Positions 28,598 through 40,246 of a stretch of 64,000 bases of DNA are shown piece by piece (the first letter of the stretch is position 1; each line of letters opens with the position of its first letter). Position numbers and translations under genes: made by a program. Source of the stretch: Vibrio litoralis DSM 17657 (GTDB lineage Bacteria; Pseudomonadota; Gammaproteobacteria; Enterobacterales; Vibrionaceae); contig NZ_KE384567.1 of assembly GCF_000426765.1 (NCBI RefSeq), forward strand, positions 291,007 to 355,006, in the 5' to 3' direction. The notes beneath the pieces were generated by a model. It made no database searches, was not told the DNA's origin, and was given only the letters and a program-made list of their open reading frames with translations.

Positions 28598-28649
28598 GGT
28601 GTATTAAACAACCGTTCGTCATATACCTTTGAAAGGTAACGAAACTTGA

Positions 28650-31331
28650 TTAATCAAGAGTACGCTTAATTTCAACGATTTCGAATACTTCGATTTGGTC
28701 ACCAGCACGAACATCATTATAGTTCTTAACGCCGATACCACACTCGTAGCCATTACGAACTTCTTGTACGTCATCTTTAAAGCGACGTAGAGATTCAAGC
28801 TCACCTTCGTAAATAACTACGTTTTCACGAAGTACACGAATTGGGTTATTACGTTTGATAACACCTTCAGTAACCATACAACCAGCGATAGCGCCTAGTT
28901 TAGGTGACTTGAAGACATCACGAACTTCCGCAAGACCAATGATCTCTTGCTTAAATTCAGGAGCAAGCATGCCGCCCATCGCTTGTTTTACTTCATCAAT
29001 CAATTGGTAGATGATTGAGTAGTAACGTAAGTCTAGGTTTTCATTTTCAATGGTACGACGAGCTGAAGCATCGGCTCGTACGTTAAAGCCAAGAATGATA
29101 GCGTTAGATGCTGCTGCAAGTACTGCATCTGTTTCAGTAATACCACCAACACCAGAACCTACGATGTTCACTTTCACTTCTTCAGTTGAAAGTTTACGTA
29201 ATGAATCGGCGATAGCTTCAACAGAACCTTGAACGTCTGCTTTTAGTACTACGTTAAGCTCAGCAACTTCACCGGCTTCCATGTTAGAGAACATGTTTTC
29301 AAGTTTCGATTTTTGTTGGCGAGCAAGTTTCACATCACGGAATTTACCTTGACGGTAGTTTGCGACTTCACGTGCTTTACGCTCATCACGAACTACAGTA
29401 GCTTCATCACCTGAAGCTGGCACACCTGATAGACCAAGGATCTCAGCCGGAATAGAAGGACCAGCTTCAGTGATCTCTTTACCATTCTCATCACGCATCG
29501 CACGGATACGACCGTATTCTTGACCACAAAGTACGATATCGCCTTTACGTAGAGTACCCTCTTGAACAAGTACAGTTGCTACTGGACCACGGCCTTTATC
29601 AAGACGAGATTCAACAACCACACCTGAAGCCATACCATCAGTTACCGCTTTAAGTTCTAAAACTTCAGCTTGTAATAAGATAGCTTCTAGTAGGCCTTCA
29701 ATGTTGGTGCCTTGCTTAGCAGAGATATGGACGAACATATTCTCGCCGCCCCACTCTTCAGGAATAACGTCGTATTGAGCTAGCTCGTTTTTGACGTTAT
29801 CTGGGTTTGCACCCTCTTTATCAATCTTGTTTACTGCGATAATCAAAGGTACACCAGCGGCTTTAGCATGCTGAATCGCTTCAATTGTTTGTGGCATAAC
29901 ACCATCATCGGCAGCGACAACAAGCACAACAATATCCGTTGCTTGAGCACCACGAGCACGCATTGAAGTAAATGCGGCGTGTCCTGGAGTATCCAAAAAG
30001 GTAATCATACCGTTTTCAGTTTCAACGTGGTAAGCACCGATATGCTGAGTAATACCACCCGCTTCACCTGATGCAACACGGCTACGACGAATGTAATCAA
30101 GCGTCGATGTTTTACCGTGGTCAACGTGACCCATGATAGTAACCACTGGCGCACGAGGTGTTGCTTCAGTTGTGTTATCACGATCAGATAGAATCGCTTC
30201 TTCTAATTCGTTTTCTTTACGAAGTACTACCTTGTGACCCATTTCTTCCGCTACTAGAGCAGCAGTTTCTTGGTCGATCACTTGGTTGATCGTCGCCATA
30301 GCGCCCATCTTCATCATGGTTTTGATGACTTCGGTACCTTTTACTGACATTTTATTCGCCAGTTCAGAAACAACGATTGTTTCGCCAATCACAACTTCTG
30401 CTTTTGCAACAGTGGCATTTTTATCAAAGCCTTGTTGCATAGACGTTGGTTTAGACAATTTACCTTTACGGTTGCGTCCGCCACGAGCATTACGACCACC
30501 AAAACGGTCATCTTCTTTTTTCGCTGGCTTTTTCTTCTTGCGACGACTTGCTTCGCTACGACGGTCAGCTTCATCTTCAGCTGCACGTGCATGTTTGTTT
30601 GTCGTTACGTGGTAATCAGAGTTTTCAGATTCTTTTTTCTTCTTCTCTTCTTCCGACCAACGAACTTCGTTTTCTTCTGCTAACTTACGAGCTTCTTCAA
30701 CCAATTTTTGTGCTTCTTGTTCTGCTTTACGTTGAGCTTCTTCTTCCTGACGACGCTTCAATGCTTCTGCTTCTTTCTTAGCAGCGTCATGTTGCGCTTT
30801 TTCTTCAGGAGAACGTTTTGCGGCCGCTTTCGCTTCTTCAGCTTTCGCGTTTTCCGCAGCTTCACGTTTCGCGGCATCTGCTGCTTCACGTTTTGCTTTT
30901 GCTTCAGCATCAGCTTTCGCTTTAACTTCAGCGTCTAATTTTGCTTTTTCTTCTGCTTCACGCTTCGCTACTTCTGCTGCTTCGCGTGCTGCTAATTCTT
31001 CCGCTTCACGTTGGGCTTCTTCATCAACCGCAGAACGTTTCACGTAAGTACGCTTTTTACGTACTTCAACTTGTACTTCTTTGCTCTTACCGCCACCAGC
31101 AGACACACTTAATGTACTTTTAGTTTTGCGTTGCAAAGTTAGGCGAGTCGGTTCTGAGTCACTTGTTGAACCGTTGCCTTTTTTTAGATGAGCAAGAAGT
31201 TTTTGCTTCTCATCATCTGTAACACTGTCTGTACTGGTTTTTTTCATACCAGCATCAGCAAGTTGTTCTACCAAGTGCTCAACTGGAGTACCAATTTCTT
31301 CACTTAGTGCTTTCACTGTCAGTTCTGTCAT
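28650..31331 (-). CDS. infB: Translation initiation factor IF-2
   Basis: GTPase that places initiator tRNA on the 30S subunit. An IF2-N domain at residues 1-50, a long Ala/Glu/Lys-rich helical linker at about 95-245, then the G domain with [10 protein letters not shown] near residue 400, DTPGHAAF and NKID, and domains II-IV. ATG 31331 ([14 protein letters not shown]) has AAGGAG 9 nt upstream; the open extension to 31370 lacks one. 893 residues. The repetitive linker explains the many spurious opposite-strand frames here. Confidence 0.97.
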   Translation of the reverse strand: MTELTVKALSEEIGTPVEHLVEQLADAGMKKTSTDSVTDDEKQKLLAHLKKGNGSTSDSEPTRLTLQRKTKSTLSVSAGGGKSKEVQVEVRKKRTYVKRSAVDEEAQREAEELAAREAAEVAKREAEEKAKLDAEVKAKADAEAKAKREAADAAKREAAENAKAEEAKAAAKRSPEEKAQHDAAKKEAEALKRRQEEEAQRKAEQEAQKLVEEARKLAEENEVRWSEEEKKKKESENSDYHVTTNKHARAAEDEADRRSEASRRKKKKPAKKEDDRFGGRNARGGRNRKGKLSKPTSMQQGFDKNATVAKAEVVIGETIVVSELANKMSVKGTEVIKTMMKMGAMATINQVIDQETAALVAEEMGHKVVLRKENELEEAILSDRDNTTEATPRAPVVTIMGHVDHGKTSTLDYIRRSRVASGEAGGITQHIGAYHVETENGMITFLDTPGHAAFTSMRARGAQATDIVVLVVAADDGVMPQTIEAIQHAKAAGVPLIIAVNKIDKEGANPDNVKNELAQYDVIPEEWGGENMFVHISAKQGTNIEGLLEAILLQAEVLELKAVTDGMASGVVVESRLDKGRGPVATVLVQEGTLRKGDIVLCGQEYGRIRAMRDENGKEITEAGPSIPAEILGLSGVPASGDEATVVRDERKAREVANYRQGKFRDVKLARQQKSKLENMFSNMEAGEVAELNVVLKADVQGSVEAIADSLRKLSTEEVKVNIVGSGVGGITETDAVLAAASNAIILGFNVRADASARRTIENENLDLRYYSIIYQLIDEVKQAMGGMLAPEFKQEIIGLAEVRDVFKSPKLGAIAGCMVTEGVIKRNNPIRVLRENVVIYEGELESLRRFKDDVQEVRNGYECGIGVKNYNDVRAGDQIEVFEIVEIKRTLD

Positions 31332-31353
31332 ACTGCTTTCTCCTTGCTGAAAA

Positions 31354-32841
31354 TTATTCTTCGTCGCCAAACCAGCAAATGTTACGCGCAGCCATAATTA
31401 ATTCGCCTGCACGTTCTTCACTTAGGCCTTCGATGCCTTCTAACTCATCAGTACCTTGGTCAGCTAAATCTTCTAAAGTCACTACCCCTTTAGCCGCGAG
31501 TTTAAACGCCATTTCGCGCTCTAAGCCGTCTAAAGCAAGTAGGTCTTCAGCAGGCTCTAAACCTTCAAATGATTCTTCTTGAGCAAGCGCTAACGTAGTC
31601 AGTGCATTTTTCGCACGAGTACGTAACTCTTCAACTAACTCTTCTTCAAGACCATCAACTTCAAGTAATTCGTTTACTGGAACGTAAGCGATTTCTTCAA
31701 GAGTAGAGAAACCTTCTTCAACCAGTAATTCGGCAAAATCTTGCTCGATATCTAAATGCTTCATGAAGCTTTCGATAGCAACAACTGATTCTTCTTGGTG
31801 CTTGCTATTCAACTCAGCTACCGTCATGACATTTAATTCCCAACCAGTAAGCTGAGAAGCAAGACGTACGTTTTGACCGCTACGGCCAATAGCTTGAGCT
31901 AAGTTATCTGCTTCAACTGCAATATCCATTGAGTGTGAGTCTTCATCAACAATGATTGAAGCCACATCGGCAGGAGCCATTGCGTTAATCACGAATTGCG
32001 CAGGGTTATCATCCCAAAGAACGATATCGATACGCTCACCACCAAGTTCACCAGATACCGCTTGTACACGGGCACCACGCATACCAACACAAGCACCAAC
32101 TGGATCAATACGGCGGTCGTTGGTTTTTACTGCAATCTTAGCGCGAGAACCTGGATCGCGAGCAGCCGCTTTCAATTCAATCAGTTCTTCACCAATTTCT
32201 GGCACTTCAATGCGGAAAAGTTCAATCAGCATTTCAGGTTTAGAACGCGTTAAGAATAGTTGGAAACCGCGAGCTTCAGGTTTAACTGCATATAGAAGAC
32301 CACGAATACGGTCACCTGAACGCAAGTTTTCACGTGGTAATTGATCTTCACGTAAAATCACAGATTCTGCGTTATTACCAAGATCAACGATAACTGCATC
32401 ACGTGTTGCTTTCTTCACAACACCTGTTACTAGTTCGCCTTCATTGTCGATGAATTGTTCAACGATTTGAGCGCGCTCAGCTTCACGTACTTTTTGTACG
32501 ATAACTTGCTTAGCGGTTTGAGTGGTAATACGGTCGAAAGTTACCGACTCCATATCATCTTCAATGTAACCACCAAGCTCAATTTCTTCATTATCGTATT
32601 TAGCAGCTTCAATTGAAATCTCTTTCGTTGGAAATTCTACCTCTTCAACCACTAACCAACGACGGAAAGTTTCGAAATTACCTGTTTTACGGTCAATTTC
32701 AACACGCACTTCGATTTCGTGTGGGCTTTTCTTTTTTGTTGCCGTAGCTAAAGCAATTTCTAATGCTTCAAAAATACGCTCACGGGGAACAGCTTTTTCA
32801 TTCGAAACTGCTTCAACAACCGCTAAAATTTCTCTGTTCAT
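31354..32841 (-). CDS. nusA: Transcription termination/antitermination protein NusA
   Basis: RNA polymerase-binding factor for pausing, termination and rRNA antitermination. N-terminal domain, S1 domain ([21 protein letters not shown] near residue 134), two KH domains ([22 protein letters not shown] near 247, and [17 protein letters not shown] near 321) and two C-terminal acidic helix-hairpin repeats. 495 residues. 22 bp before infB. Confidence 0.98.
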   Translation of the reverse strand: MNREILAVVEAVSNEKAVPRERIFEALEIALATATKKKSPHEIEVRVEIDRKTGNFETFRRWLVVEEVEFPTKEISIEAAKYDNEEIELGGYIEDDMESVTFDRITTQTAKQVIVQKVREAERAQIVEQFIDNEGELVTGVVKKATRDAVIVDLGNNAESVILREDQLPRENLRSGDRIRGLLYAVKPEARGFQLFLTRSKPEMLIELFRIEVPEIGEELIELKAAARDPGSRAKIAVKTNDRRIDPVGACVGMRGARVQAVSGELGGERIDIVLWDDNPAQFVINAMAPADVASIIVDEDSHSMDIAVEADNLAQAIGRSGQNVRLASQLTGWELNVMTVAELNSKHQEESVVAIESFMKHLDIEQDFAELLVEEGFSTLEEIAYVPVNELLEVDGLEEELVEELRTRAKNALTTLALAQEESFEGLEPAEDLLALDGLEREMAFKLAAKGVVTLEDLADQGTDELEGIEGLSEERAGELIMAARNICWFGDEE

Positions 32842-32860
32842 TGTTATCGCCTCTTCAGAC

Positions 32861-33316
32861 TTAAAATTTTGGTATCAAGTTAGCTTTAGAAATATTACTT
32901 AAAGCAAATTGTTCTTCGGTGCCATCTAGGGTAATGGTAACAATTTCACCCTCAATAGCAGTAATCACGCCTTTCCACTTACGACGGTTATTGACCGCCA
33001 TTTTCAACACCAAGTTTACATCGTGACCGATGAATTGTTGGTAGTGAGCAGGCTTGAACAGTGGACGTTCTAAACCTGGTGAGGAAACTTCTAAGTTATA
33101 TGCAACCGTAATTGGATCTTCAACATCCATCACCGCGCTTACTTGGCGGCTAACCTCTGCACAATCATCAACATTGATGCCATTTTCATGATCAATAAAA
33201 ATACGCAATGTGGAGTGCTCACCAGCTCGGATAAATTCCAAGCCAACTAATTCATAACCAGAAGCTGCCACTGGCGCTTCCAATAATTCGGTTAATTGTT
33301 TTTCTAAACCAGTCAT
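32861..33316 (-). CDS. rimP: Ribosome maturation factor RimP
   Basis: Assists 30S assembly. The two-domain family is recognised by [23 protein letters not shown] near residue 19 and the [11 protein letters not shown] motif near residue 77. 151 residues. A GGAGAGAG site lies before ATG 33316. First protein gene of the nusA-infB operon, preceded by a structured leader with terminator-like hairpins and tRNA-fMet. Confidence 0.96.
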   Translation of the reverse strand: MTGLEKQLTELLEAPVAASGYELVGLEFIRAGEHSTLRIFIDHENGINVDDCAEVSRQVSAVMDVEDPITVAYNLEVSSPGLERPLFKPAHYQQFIGHDVNLVLKMAVNNRRKWKGVITAIEGEIVTITLDGTEEQFALSNISKANLIPKF

Positions 33317-33419
33317 ACTCTCTCCGGAAATGAAGCCTTCTCCACACTCTCTGTCGCTTTAACACATAAAAAAGCCAACAAAACCAAGAAGCTACACTTA
33401 AAGCCAATCGTCCAGAAAC

Positions 33420-33515
33420 AAAAAAAGGGCTTAAAGCCCAATTCAAACACCATGCATTATCTGCATAGTCAATAATTTGAACGGTCAATTTTGACCAATC
33501 AAGTTATGCAGATAA
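33420..33515 (-). promoter_or_regulatory. rimP leader: stem plus attenuator-like hairpin
   Basis: On the minus-strand transcript an 11-bp stem (TTATCTGCATA at 33457-33467 with TATGCAGATAA at 33505-33515), enclosing GGTCAA/TTGACC, is followed by GGGCT/AGCCC at 33427-33439 and then a run of six U (33421-33426). This is a leader with an intrinsic terminator about 105 nt upstream of rimP. A conserved rimP leader of this type has been proposed in gammaproteobacteria; equivalence is inferred from layout. Confidence 0.65.
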
Positions 33516-33516
33516 T

Positions 33517-33544
33517 AAAAAACCCCGATAAGTCGGGGTTTTTT
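33517..33544. terminator. Terminator downstream of tRNA-fMet
   Basis: 12-bp perfect stem AAAAAACCCCGA (33517-33528) with TCGGGGTTTTTT (33533-33544), loop TAAG. It lies between the initiator tRNA and rimP, where partial read-through into nusA-infB is known in E. coli. Confidence 0.93.
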
Positions 33545-33644
33545 ATTGCTGGACCCTGATATTACTAAGCATATATTTTGCTTAGCTGTGTCAAAAGTCA
33601 GACTTTTAACACGAAAACTTATAACAGCATATCCTATAAAGGAT

Positions 33645-33721
<77 letters not shown>

Positions 33722-33747
33722 TCCGATTTTGCTTTCTATCTAAGCGC

Positions 33748-33775
33748 ATTATACTCGCTGCAATAGACATTACAA
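33748..33775 (-). promoter_or_regulatory. Promoter for tRNA-fMet and the rimP-nusA-infB operon
   Basis: On the minus strand TATAAT (complement at 33748-33753) is preceded after 16 bp by TTGTAA (complement at 33770-33775). A GC-rich GCGC follows the -10 box, as expected for a stable-RNA discriminator. It sits in the 67-bp gap between the two tRNA genes. Confidence 0.7.
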
Positions 33776-33788
33776 GCTTTACAAACAA

Positions 33789-33873
33789 TGGTGCCGAGAG
33801 GGGGACTTGAACCCCCACACCATAAGGCACTAGCACCTCATGCTAGCGTGTCTACCAATTTCACCATCTCGGC
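33789..33873 (-). tRNA. leuU: tRNA-Leu (anticodon GAG)
   Basis: 85-nt class II tRNA with a long variable arm, encoded CCA, and anticodon loop ATGAGGT between CTAGC and GCTAG stems. The position immediately after secG matches leuU of E. coli. Only 38 bp separate it from secG, so it is probably cotranscribed. Confidence 0.96.
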
Positions 33874-33911
33874 AATATTCTTATTAAGAATAACTGTTAC
33901 CAAAGTAACAA

Positions 33912-34256
33912 TTACTGAGGAATTTCGTCACCGCTCTTAGGCGCTGGAATTTCATCAGTAGCAACTTGTTCTTTATCAGTCTTCTGCTCAACACTTAATT
34001 GTGGTGCAGCAAACTTAGATTCATGCTTCGCTGTTGACATATGGCCAAGAACCAAACTGATGATAAAGAAAATTGTTGCGAAGATCGCTGTTGAACGGGT
34101 AAGGAAATTACCTGAGCCACCAGAGCCAAATACTGTATTTGATGCTCCAGCCCCGAAAGAGGCTCCCATGTCTGCGCCTTTACCTTGCTGAATCAACACT
34201 AGGCCAATTACACCAAGCGCAACCAGTAGATAAATCACAAGTAGAACTGTTAACAT
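33912..34256 (-). CDS. secG: Protein-export membrane protein SecG
   Basis: SecYEG translocon subunit. Two membrane segments, about residues 2-22 and 53-72, around the conserved loop [20 protein letters not shown] at 26-45. 114 residues with a charged tail. Adjacent to tRNA-Leu downstream and glmM upstream, the E. coli order. Confidence 0.96.
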   Translation of the reverse strand: MLTVLLVIYLLVALGVIGLVLIQQGKGADMGASFGAGASNTVFGSGGSGNFLTRSTAIFATIFFIISLVLGHMSTAKHESKFAAPQLSVEQKTDKEQVATDEIPAPKSGDEIPQ

Positions 34257-34468
34257 TTTTCCACCTATGTTCTAAATTTTTGAGCTATTGCTTTTAATTA
34301 AAAACAATAACGCACCTCCCTAATGAGGCGCAGTGATACTAACCAAAGCGACACTAACTGACAAGTGAAAATTGCCAAAAAAGTATAACTTGCGGTTCAA
34401 ACGATTAAAAAAGGGACAAAACAACAATAAACAGGCCAGTGACGATTCACCACCAGCCTTGAGTTGTT

Positions 34469-35806
34469 TTAGCAATTCTCTTTAACTTTTTCAGCAATTG
34501 CATTCGCCGAAGATTCAACTAACTGGGCATCTTCACCTTCAACCATTACTCGAATCAGTGGTTCGGTACCTGATTTACGTAATAGTACTCGGCCTTTATC
34601 GCCCAATTTAGATTCAACATCTTTAACTGAATCAAGTACCGCTTGGTTTTGCAACGGATCGCTATCACCTGCGAAACGTACATTCACCAAAACTTGCGGA
34701 TATAGCGTCATTCCTGATGCTAAGGCACTGAGTGATAGTTTACTGCCGACAATTGAAGCAAGCACTTGTAGTGCGGCAACAATCGCATCCCCCGTTGTCA
34801 CTTTATCAAGCAAAATAACATGGCCAGAGTTCTCTGCACCAATTTTCCAGCCTTTTTCTAATAACTGTTCCATTACGTAGCGGTCGCCGACCTTTGAACG
34901 AACAAAAGGGATACCTAGCTGTTTCAAGCCGTTTTCCATGCCTAGGTTAGTCATCAAAGTACCGACTACCCCACCTTTCAGCTCACCACGACGCAGGGCA
35001 TCGCGAGCAATGATATAAGCAATTTGGTCGCCATCGACTTTGTTGCCTAGTTCGTCAACCATGATGATTCGGTCACCGTCGCCATCAAATGCTAAGCCCA
35101 GATCTGCTTTTTCATCAATAACACGCTGCTGTAAAGCATTTACATCCGTCGCTCCAACTTGATCATTGATATTCAGACCATTTGGCTCACACCCCATCGC
35201 AATAACATCAGCACCTAATTCAGTAAAGACACTCGGAGCAATATGATACGTCGCACCATGTGCGCAATCGACTACGATCTTTAAGCCTTTCAAACTTAAT
35301 TCATTAGGGAAAGTACTCTTACAAAACTCAATATAACGACCTGCCGCATCGACCATGCGCTTAGCTTTACCCAGCATGGCTGATTCAACGCATTCGATAT
35401 CTTTTTCCAGTTCCGCTTCAATCGCCAGTTCAATATCATCTGGCAATTTGGTGCCTTCCGATGAAAAGAACTTAATACCGTTATCGTAGTAAGGATTATG
35501 AGATGCCGAGATCACAATGCCCGCTTCTGCTCGGAATGTTTGCGTTAAATAAGCAACAGCAGGTGTTGGCATTGGGCCAGTTAAGATCGCTTTTAACCCA
35601 GCAGCAGCCAGACCCGCTTCTAATGCCGATTCCAGCATATAGCCAGAGATGCGAGTATCTTTACCTATAATAACTTGCTTGGTCCCTTGTTTGGCTAATA
35701 CACGGCCCGCAGCCCAACCTAGCTTTAATACAAAATCAGGAGTAATTGGATAGTCACCAACTTTGCCACGTACACCATCGGTACCAAAATATTTTCTCGT
35801 TGACAT
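34469..35806 (-). CDS. glmM: Phosphoglucosamine mutase
   Basis: Interconverts glucosamine 6- and 1-phosphate for UDP-GlcNAc synthesis. The phosphoserine loop ISASHNP carries the catalytic Ser at 102; the metal loop DGDGDR lies near residue 241 and the sugar/phosphate loops GAENSGH and RKSGTEP near 323 and 410. 445 residues. folP lies 68 bp upstream on the same strand. Confidence 0.98.
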   Translation of the reverse strand: MSTRKYFGTDGVRGKVGDYPITPDFVLKLGWAAGRVLAKQGTKQVIIGKDTRISGYMLESALEAGLAAAGLKAILTGPMPTPAVAYLTQTFRAEAGIVISASHNPYYDNGIKFFSSEGTKLPDDIELAIEAELEKDIECVESAMLGKAKRMVDAAGRYIEFCKSTFPNELSLKGLKIVVDCAHGATYHIAPSVFTELGADVIAMGCEPNGLNINDQVGATDVNALQQRVIDEKADLGLAFDGDGDRIIMVDELGNKVDGDQIAYIIARDALRRGELKGGVVGTLMTNLGMENGLKQLGIPFVRSKVGDRYVMEQLLEKGWKIGAENSGHVILLDKVTTGDAIVAALQVLASIVGSKLSLSALASGMTLYPQVLVNVRFAGDSDPLQNQAVLDSVKDVESKLGDKGRVLLRKSGTEPLIRVMVEGEDAQLVESSANAIAEKVKENC

Positions 35807-35874
35807 GATTTGTCCTTATTCTTCAAGCGGCTTATTAATGGCAAATATGAATAACCACCATTAATTAAATTGAA

Positions 35875-36705
35875 TTATTGATTAGTTTGAATCATTTCAA
35901 GAATACGCATGGCATCTTGAGTTTCTTGTACGTCATGGACTCGAATAATTTGAGCCCCTTGCTGAGCAGCAATAGTCGCGCAAACCACACTGCCTATAAC
36001 ACATTCACTAGTTGGCTTATTCAAAGCCTTCGATACCATAGACTTTCTCGACATTCCTGCAAGAATCGGTAACTTATATTGATGAAAACGTTCAAGGTTT
36101 GCCAGTAAATGATAATTATGCGCTAAAGTTTTACCAAAGCCAAAACCTGGATCGATAATTATATTCTCGCGCTTAATTCCTGCCGTAACACACTCATCGA
36201 TACGCAGAGTCAGAAAGTCATCGACATCTTGTAATACGTCATGATATTCAGGATTATCTTGCATGGTTTTAGGCTCACCTTGCATATGCATAATACAAAC
36301 AGGAACATTTGCTTTGGCAACCACATCTAGCGCCCCAGGTAAGCTAAGAGAGCGCACATCATTAATAATATCAGCACCACATTCGATACTTTGCTTCATC
36401 ACTTCCGCTTTACTGGTATCAATAGAAATCCAGACATCAGATTTTTGGCGGATCGCTTTAACCAGTGGAATAACCCGATTTAATTCATCTTCTAGCGATA
36501 CTTCTTTTGCGCCAGGACGCGTCGACTCACCACCAATATCAATAATAGTCGCCCCCGCCGCTATCATAGCGTCAACTTGTAGGAGAGCTTTATCAAGTAG
36601 ATTAAACTTGCCACCATCAGAAAAAGAGTCAGGCGTGGCATTTAAAATCCCCATAATTTGAGGACGGCTAAGATCAAGTTGTTTGTGATTAAAAATTAAT
36701 TTCAT
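35875..36705 (-). CDS. folP: Dihydropteroate synthase
   Basis: Condenses para-aminobenzoate with dihydropterin pyrophosphate in folate synthesis; target of sulfonamides. MGILNATPDSFSDGG at residues 18-32 and the IDIGGESTRPGA block near 56 are the two PROSITE-type signatures. ATG 36705 (MKLIFNHKQLDLS) aligns with the E. coli start; a GTG six codons upstream is possible. 276 residues. A hairpin terminator separates it from ftsH. Confidence 0.96.
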   Translation of the reverse strand: MKLIFNHKQLDLSRPQIMGILNATPDSFSDGGKFNLLDKALLQVDAMIAAGATIIDIGGESTRPGAKEVSLEDELNRVIPLVKAIRQKSDVWISIDTSKAEVMKQSIECGADIINDVRSLSLPGALDVVAKANVPVCIMHMQGEPKTMQDNPEYHDVLQDVDDFLTLRIDECVTAGIKRENIIIDPGFGFGKTLAHNYHLLANLERFHQYKLPILAGMSRKSMVSKALNKPTSECVIGSVVCATIAAQQGAQIIRVHDVQETQDAMRILEMIQTNQ

Positions 36706-36775
36706 AACAAGAATATTACTCACAATTTGCTTAGGAGAGATTGGAGATTAAAGTAAAGATGATTTCTTCTGTAAG

Positions 36776-36810
36776 GTAAAAAGCAAAAAGCCCCGACTTT
36801 CATCAGGGCT
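36776..36810 (-). terminator. ftsH terminator
   Basis: AAGCCC at 36787-36792 pairs with GGGCTT at 36805-36810, with further interrupted pairs inside. On the minus strand the stem is followed by T-rich GCTTTTTGCTTTTT. Probably a partial terminator, since folP and glmM follow in the same direction. Confidence 0.75.
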
Positions 36811-36829
36811 TGAGTATGCTTATAAAAGC

Positions 36830-38809
36830 TTATGAATCTTTATTTTTTGATTCATTGTCATCTTGTGACTGTTCAGAATCAGGCTTCGCTTCACCTTTAG
36901 CTTCCTCAGACTTGGTTTCTTCTACCTTATCTTCTTCTACTTTGGCATCAGGTGCCTTAGCAGTCGGCTCAGCAGTTTTCACTTCGCTATCAGTCCAGCC
37001 TTGTGGAGCACGAACTGTCTCTGCACGATTCATCAAGTCATCAATCTGACCAGCATCAATAGTTTCATATTTCATCAGCGCATCTTTCATTGCATGCATG
37101 ATATCCATATTATCTTCTAATATCTTTTTAGCACGTTCATAGTTACGGTCTATAAGAATTCGTACTTCTTGATCAATCAAGCGAGCGGTTTCATCCGATA
37201 CTTGTTTAGCTTGAGACATTCCAGCCCCCATGAAGACTTCACCATCTTCTTGGGCATAAAGCAATGGTCCAAGTTTTTCAGAGAAGCCCCATTGAGTGAC
37301 CATTTTGCGAGCAATATCCGTTGCACGTTCGATGTCGTTTGAGGCACCGGTTGACACTTTATCTGAACCATAAATAAGTTCTTCAGCCAAACGACCACCA
37401 TACAAGCTAGAAATCATAGACTCTAAGTGTTGGCGAGACATACTCACACGATCTTGTTCAGGCAAGTACATCGTCACACCCAGCGCACGGCCACGTGGAA
37501 TAATGGATACTTTATAAACCGGGTCATGTTCTGGCACTAAACGGCCAACAATCGCATGCCCTGCCTCGTGGTATGCCGTCGATGCTTTGGTTTCTTCCGT
37601 CAACACCATTGAACGACGCTCTGCGCCCATCATGATTTTGTCTTTAGCAAGCTCAAACTCAACCATAGATACATTGCGTTTATTACCACGAGCAGCAAAT
37701 AATGCAGCTTCGTTTACTAGGTTTGCAAGATCGGCACCGGAAAAACCAGGTGTACCACGAGCAATCAGCGATGGCTCAACATTTTCCGCTAGCGGAACTT
37801 TACGCATATGTACTTTTAGAATTTGCTCACGACCTCGAACGTCAGGTAAGCCAACCACAACTTGACGGTCAAAACGGCCAGGGCGAAGCAATGCAGGGTC
37901 TAGTACGTCAGGGCGGTTAGTTGCCGCAATAACGATAATACCTTCATTACCTTCAAAACCATCCATTTCAACCAGCATTTGGTTTAGTGTTTGTTCACGT
38001 TCATCATGACCGCCACCAACACCTGCACCACGTTTACGCCCTACCGCATCAATTTCATCGATAAAGATAATACAAGGAGATGCTTTCTTGGCTTGTTCAA
38101 ACATATCACGCACACGAGATGCACCAACACCAACAAACATTTCTACGAAATCAGAACCAGAAATAGTAAAAAATGGTACTTTTGCTTCACCAGCAATTGC
38201 TTTCGCCAATAAAGTTTTACCTGTACCTGGAGGACCAACCATCAATACACCTGTTGGAATTTTACCACCAAGTTTTTGAAAACGGCTAGGGTCGCGTAGG
38301 TAATCAACCAGCTCTTTTACGTCTTCTTTTGCTTCGTCACAACCAGCAACGTCGGCAAAAGTTGTTTTGATTTGTTCTTCACCCATCATGCGAGCTTTAC
38401 TCTTGCCAAACGACATAGCGCCTTTACCGCCGCCGCCTTGCATCTGTCGCATGAAGAAAATCCACACCCCGATCAGTAAGATCATTGGGAACCAAGAGAT
38501 AAAGATAGTACTTAATAAGCTTTGTTGCTCTGGTGCTGTACCCGATACTTTCACGTTTTGATTAATAAGATCGTCGAGAAGCTTATCATCATAAACTGGC
38601 ATATAAGTTACATTGCGAGAATTATCAGTTCGAACAAAGGTAATTTCTCTATCCTTAAACTTTGCCTCACGAACTTGGCCTTGACCAACGTCTTTTACAA
38701 AGGATGTGTAATCAATCGCTTTTCCGTTACTGTCCCCAGGCCCAAAGCTCTGGAAAACTGACATCAAAACTACGGCGATTACTAGCCATAAAATTAAATT
38801 TTTTGCCAT
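36830..38809 (-). CDS. ftsH: ATP-dependent zinc metalloprotease FtsH
   Basis: Membrane AAA+ protease. Transmembrane segments near residues 5-22 and 101-120 flank a periplasmic domain; Walker A GPPGTGKT at 192-199, Walker [10 protein letters not shown] near 250, SRH region and zinc motif HEAGH near 415. The C-terminal 45 or so residues are a low-complexity Lys/Glu/Ser/Asp tail. ATG 38809 ([10 protein letters not shown]) is the family start; an in-frame TTG at 38818 with GAGAGG upstream is a real alternative. 659 residues. Follows rlmE. Confidence 0.97.
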   Translation of the reverse strand: MAKNLILWLVIAVVLMSVFQSFGPGDSNGKAIDYTSFVKDVGQGQVREAKFKDREITFVRTDNSRNVTYMPVYDDKLLDDLINQNVKVSGTAPEQQSLLSTIFISWFPMILLIGVWIFFMRQMQGGGGKGAMSFGKSKARMMGEEQIKTTFADVAGCDEAKEDVKELVDYLRDPSRFQKLGGKIPTGVLMVGPPGTGKTLLAKAIAGEAKVPFFTISGSDFVEMFVGVGASRVRDMFEQAKKASPCIIFIDEIDAVGRKRGAGVGGGHDEREQTLNQMLVEMDGFEGNEGIIVIAATNRPDVLDPALLRPGRFDRQVVVGLPDVRGREQILKVHMRKVPLAENVEPSLIARGTPGFSGADLANLVNEAALFAARGNKRNVSMVEFELAKDKIMMGAERRSMVLTEETKASTAYHEAGHAIVGRLVPEHDPVYKVSIIPRGRALGVTMYLPEQDRVSMSRQHLESMISSLYGGRLAEELIYGSDKVSTGASNDIERATDIARKMVTQWGFSEKLGPLLYAQEDGEVFMGAGMSQAKQVSDETARLIDQEVRILIDRNYERAKKILEDNMDIMHAMKDALMKYETIDAGQIDDLMNRAETVRAPQGWTDSEVKTAEPTAKAPDAKVEEDKVEETKSEEAKGEAKPDSEQSQDDNESKNKDS

Positions 38810-38858
38810 GTCACTCAAGGTGTCAGCCTCTCGGTCACTATTAATTAAAAGTAGATTA

Positions 38859-39488
38859 CTACAGTTTATATCCTGTAGCTACGATATATACCTCACGAGA
38901 ACGCGCACGTGAAGAGTCTGGTTTACGAATTTTTACAGCTTTAAACATATCTCGTACATCTTTGACGTACTGATCAAAGCCTTCGCCTTGGAATACCTTA
39001 ACTATAAAACTACCATCAGGAGCTAGAACTTGTCGACACATATCCAACGCTAATTCAACTAAATACATAGCTCTTGGTTGGTCTACAGCAAGGTTTCCGC
39101 TCATATTAGGCGCCATGTCAGACATAACTACATCCACCATATCAGGTTGAATGCGTTCTAGTAAGGCATCTAATACGGCTTCTTCACGAAAATCCCCTTG
39201 AAGAAAGCTAACACCTACGATTGAATCCATAGATAAAATGTCACAAGCTATTACTTGTCCTTCATCGCCTACAATTTCAGCAGCATATTGAGACCAGCCG
39301 CCAGGTGCTGCACCTAAATCTACTACTGTCATTCCAGGTTTTAAGAGTTTATCTTTCTCTTGAATCTCTTCAATTTTGAAAATAGCACGTGAACGGTAAC
39401 CTCGCTTTTGGGCTTCTGCTACATACTTATCATCAAAATGCTCTTGTAACCAACGACCAGAACTAGCCGAGTGTTTTTTCTTACTCAT
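38859..39488 (-). CDS. rlmE: 23S rRNA 2'-O-ribose methyltransferase RlmE (FtsJ)
   Basis: Methylates U2552 of 23S rRNA. The SAM motif [12 protein letters not shown] is at residues 56-67; Lys38, the Asp in VMSDMAPN near 124 and Lys in FIVKVFQG near 164 form the expected K-D-K-E core. 209 residues. Upstream of ftsH as in E. coli and divergent from yhbY. Confidence 0.97.
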   Translation of the reverse strand: MSKKKHSASSGRWLQEHFDDKYVAEAQKRGYRSRAIFKIEEIQEKDKLLKPGMTVVDLGAAPGGWSQYAAEIVGDEGQVIACDILSMDSIVGVSFLQGDFREEAVLDALLERIQPDMVDVVMSDMAPNMSGNLAVDQPRAMYLVELALDMCRQVLAPDGSFIVKVFQGEGFDQYVKDVRDMFKAVKIRKPDSSRARSREVYIVATGYKL

Positions 39489-39580
39489 TTTATTCCTACT
39501 GATTATTCAACGCTTCCTACACTCTATGGTAGAAAGCTTCTGCTACTGCAGAAAACATCACAAGAGCCGTTGCGATTAAC

Positions 39581-39611
39581 ATATCCAAGTGACTTTAAGT
39601 CACTTGGATAT
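39581..39611. repeat. 31-bp perfect palindrome in the rlmE-yhbY divergent region
   Basis: ATATCCAAGTGACTT (39581-39595), one T, then AAGTCACTTGGATAT (39597-39611), perfectly complementary. Its right arm matches words upstream of mtgA (4642-4656) and corB (54946-54962). It lies 90 bp upstream of the yhbY start and is followed by TATAAAAAC. Confidence 0.9.
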
Positions 39612-39701
39612 AAAAACTATTACGGAAAATATAGTCTTCCACAATAGATGGCGCTAAAATAGATGTTTTCAACCCTTATACTATAAAAAAATGGCCGCAC
39701 A

Positions 39702-39998
39702 ATGAACCTAAGCACCAAACAAAAGCAGCACTTGAAAGGACTAGCTCACAATTTAAAACCTGTCGTGCTAATGGGCGCAAATGGATTGACTGAAGCTGTT
39801 CTTGCGGAAATTGAGCTTGCACTTGACCATCACGAGCTGATTAAAGTCAAAGTCGCTTCTGAAGACCGTGAAACAAAGTCGCTAATTATAGACGCCATTG
39901 TTCGTGAAACTAAAGCGGAAAAAGTACAAACTATTGGTAAAATTTTGGTTTTATTCCGTCAAAGCGAGCAGCGTAAAATTGAGATCCCTCGTAAGTAA
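39702..39998 (+). CDS. yhbY: Ribosome assembly RNA-binding protein YhbY (CRM domain)
   Basis: Single CRM-domain protein associated with pre-50S particles. LKGLAHNLKPVVLMGANGLTEAV near residue 10 carries the GxxG-type loop, and HHELIKVKVA near 43 is typical. 98 residues. Transcribed opposite to rlmE, ends at a strong terminator at 40034-40058. Confidence 0.96.
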   Translation: MNLSTKQKQHLKGLAHNLKPVVLMGANGLTEAVLAEIELALDHHELIKVKVASEDRETKSLIIDAIVRETKAEKVQTIGKILVLFRQSEQRKIEIPRK

Positions 39999-40033
39999 CC
40001 ACTTACTTGCTGTTTTCAATTCATTTCAAATAG

Positions 40034-40058
40034 AAGATCGCCTAGTGCGATCTTTTTT
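40034..40058 (+). terminator. yhbY terminator
   Basis: Perfect 8-bp stem AAGATCGC (40034-40041) with GCGATCTT (40047-40054), loop CTAGT, followed by T6 (40053-40058). Confidence 0.9.
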
Positions 40059-40193
40059 ATGTTACTAGTTCAGAGAGCGCTTAGAGTTGCGAATAAAAGC
40101 ACTTATGCATCACATAGCATACGTCAACTAAAGCACGTTTAAGCTTTTCGTTACTCGATCAAAACGTCTCCACACCTCGCTTCCATCTTATAC

Positions 40194-40222
40194 AAAAAAG
40201 CCGCATTAACTGCGGCTTTTTT
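40194..40222. terminator. greA terminator
   Basis: 12-bp perfect stem AAAAAAGCCGCA (40194-40205) with TGCGGCTTTTTT (40211-40222), loop TTAAC. Works on both strands; the minus-strand greA ends 25 bp away. Confidence 0.93.
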
Positions 40223-40246
40223 AAATAAATATCTTACTCTGGATGC

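Noticed and set aside
30286..31123. Several plus-strand Leu/Phe-rich frames opposite infB
   Set aside because: Antisense of the repetitive Ala/Glu/Lys linker of IF-2.
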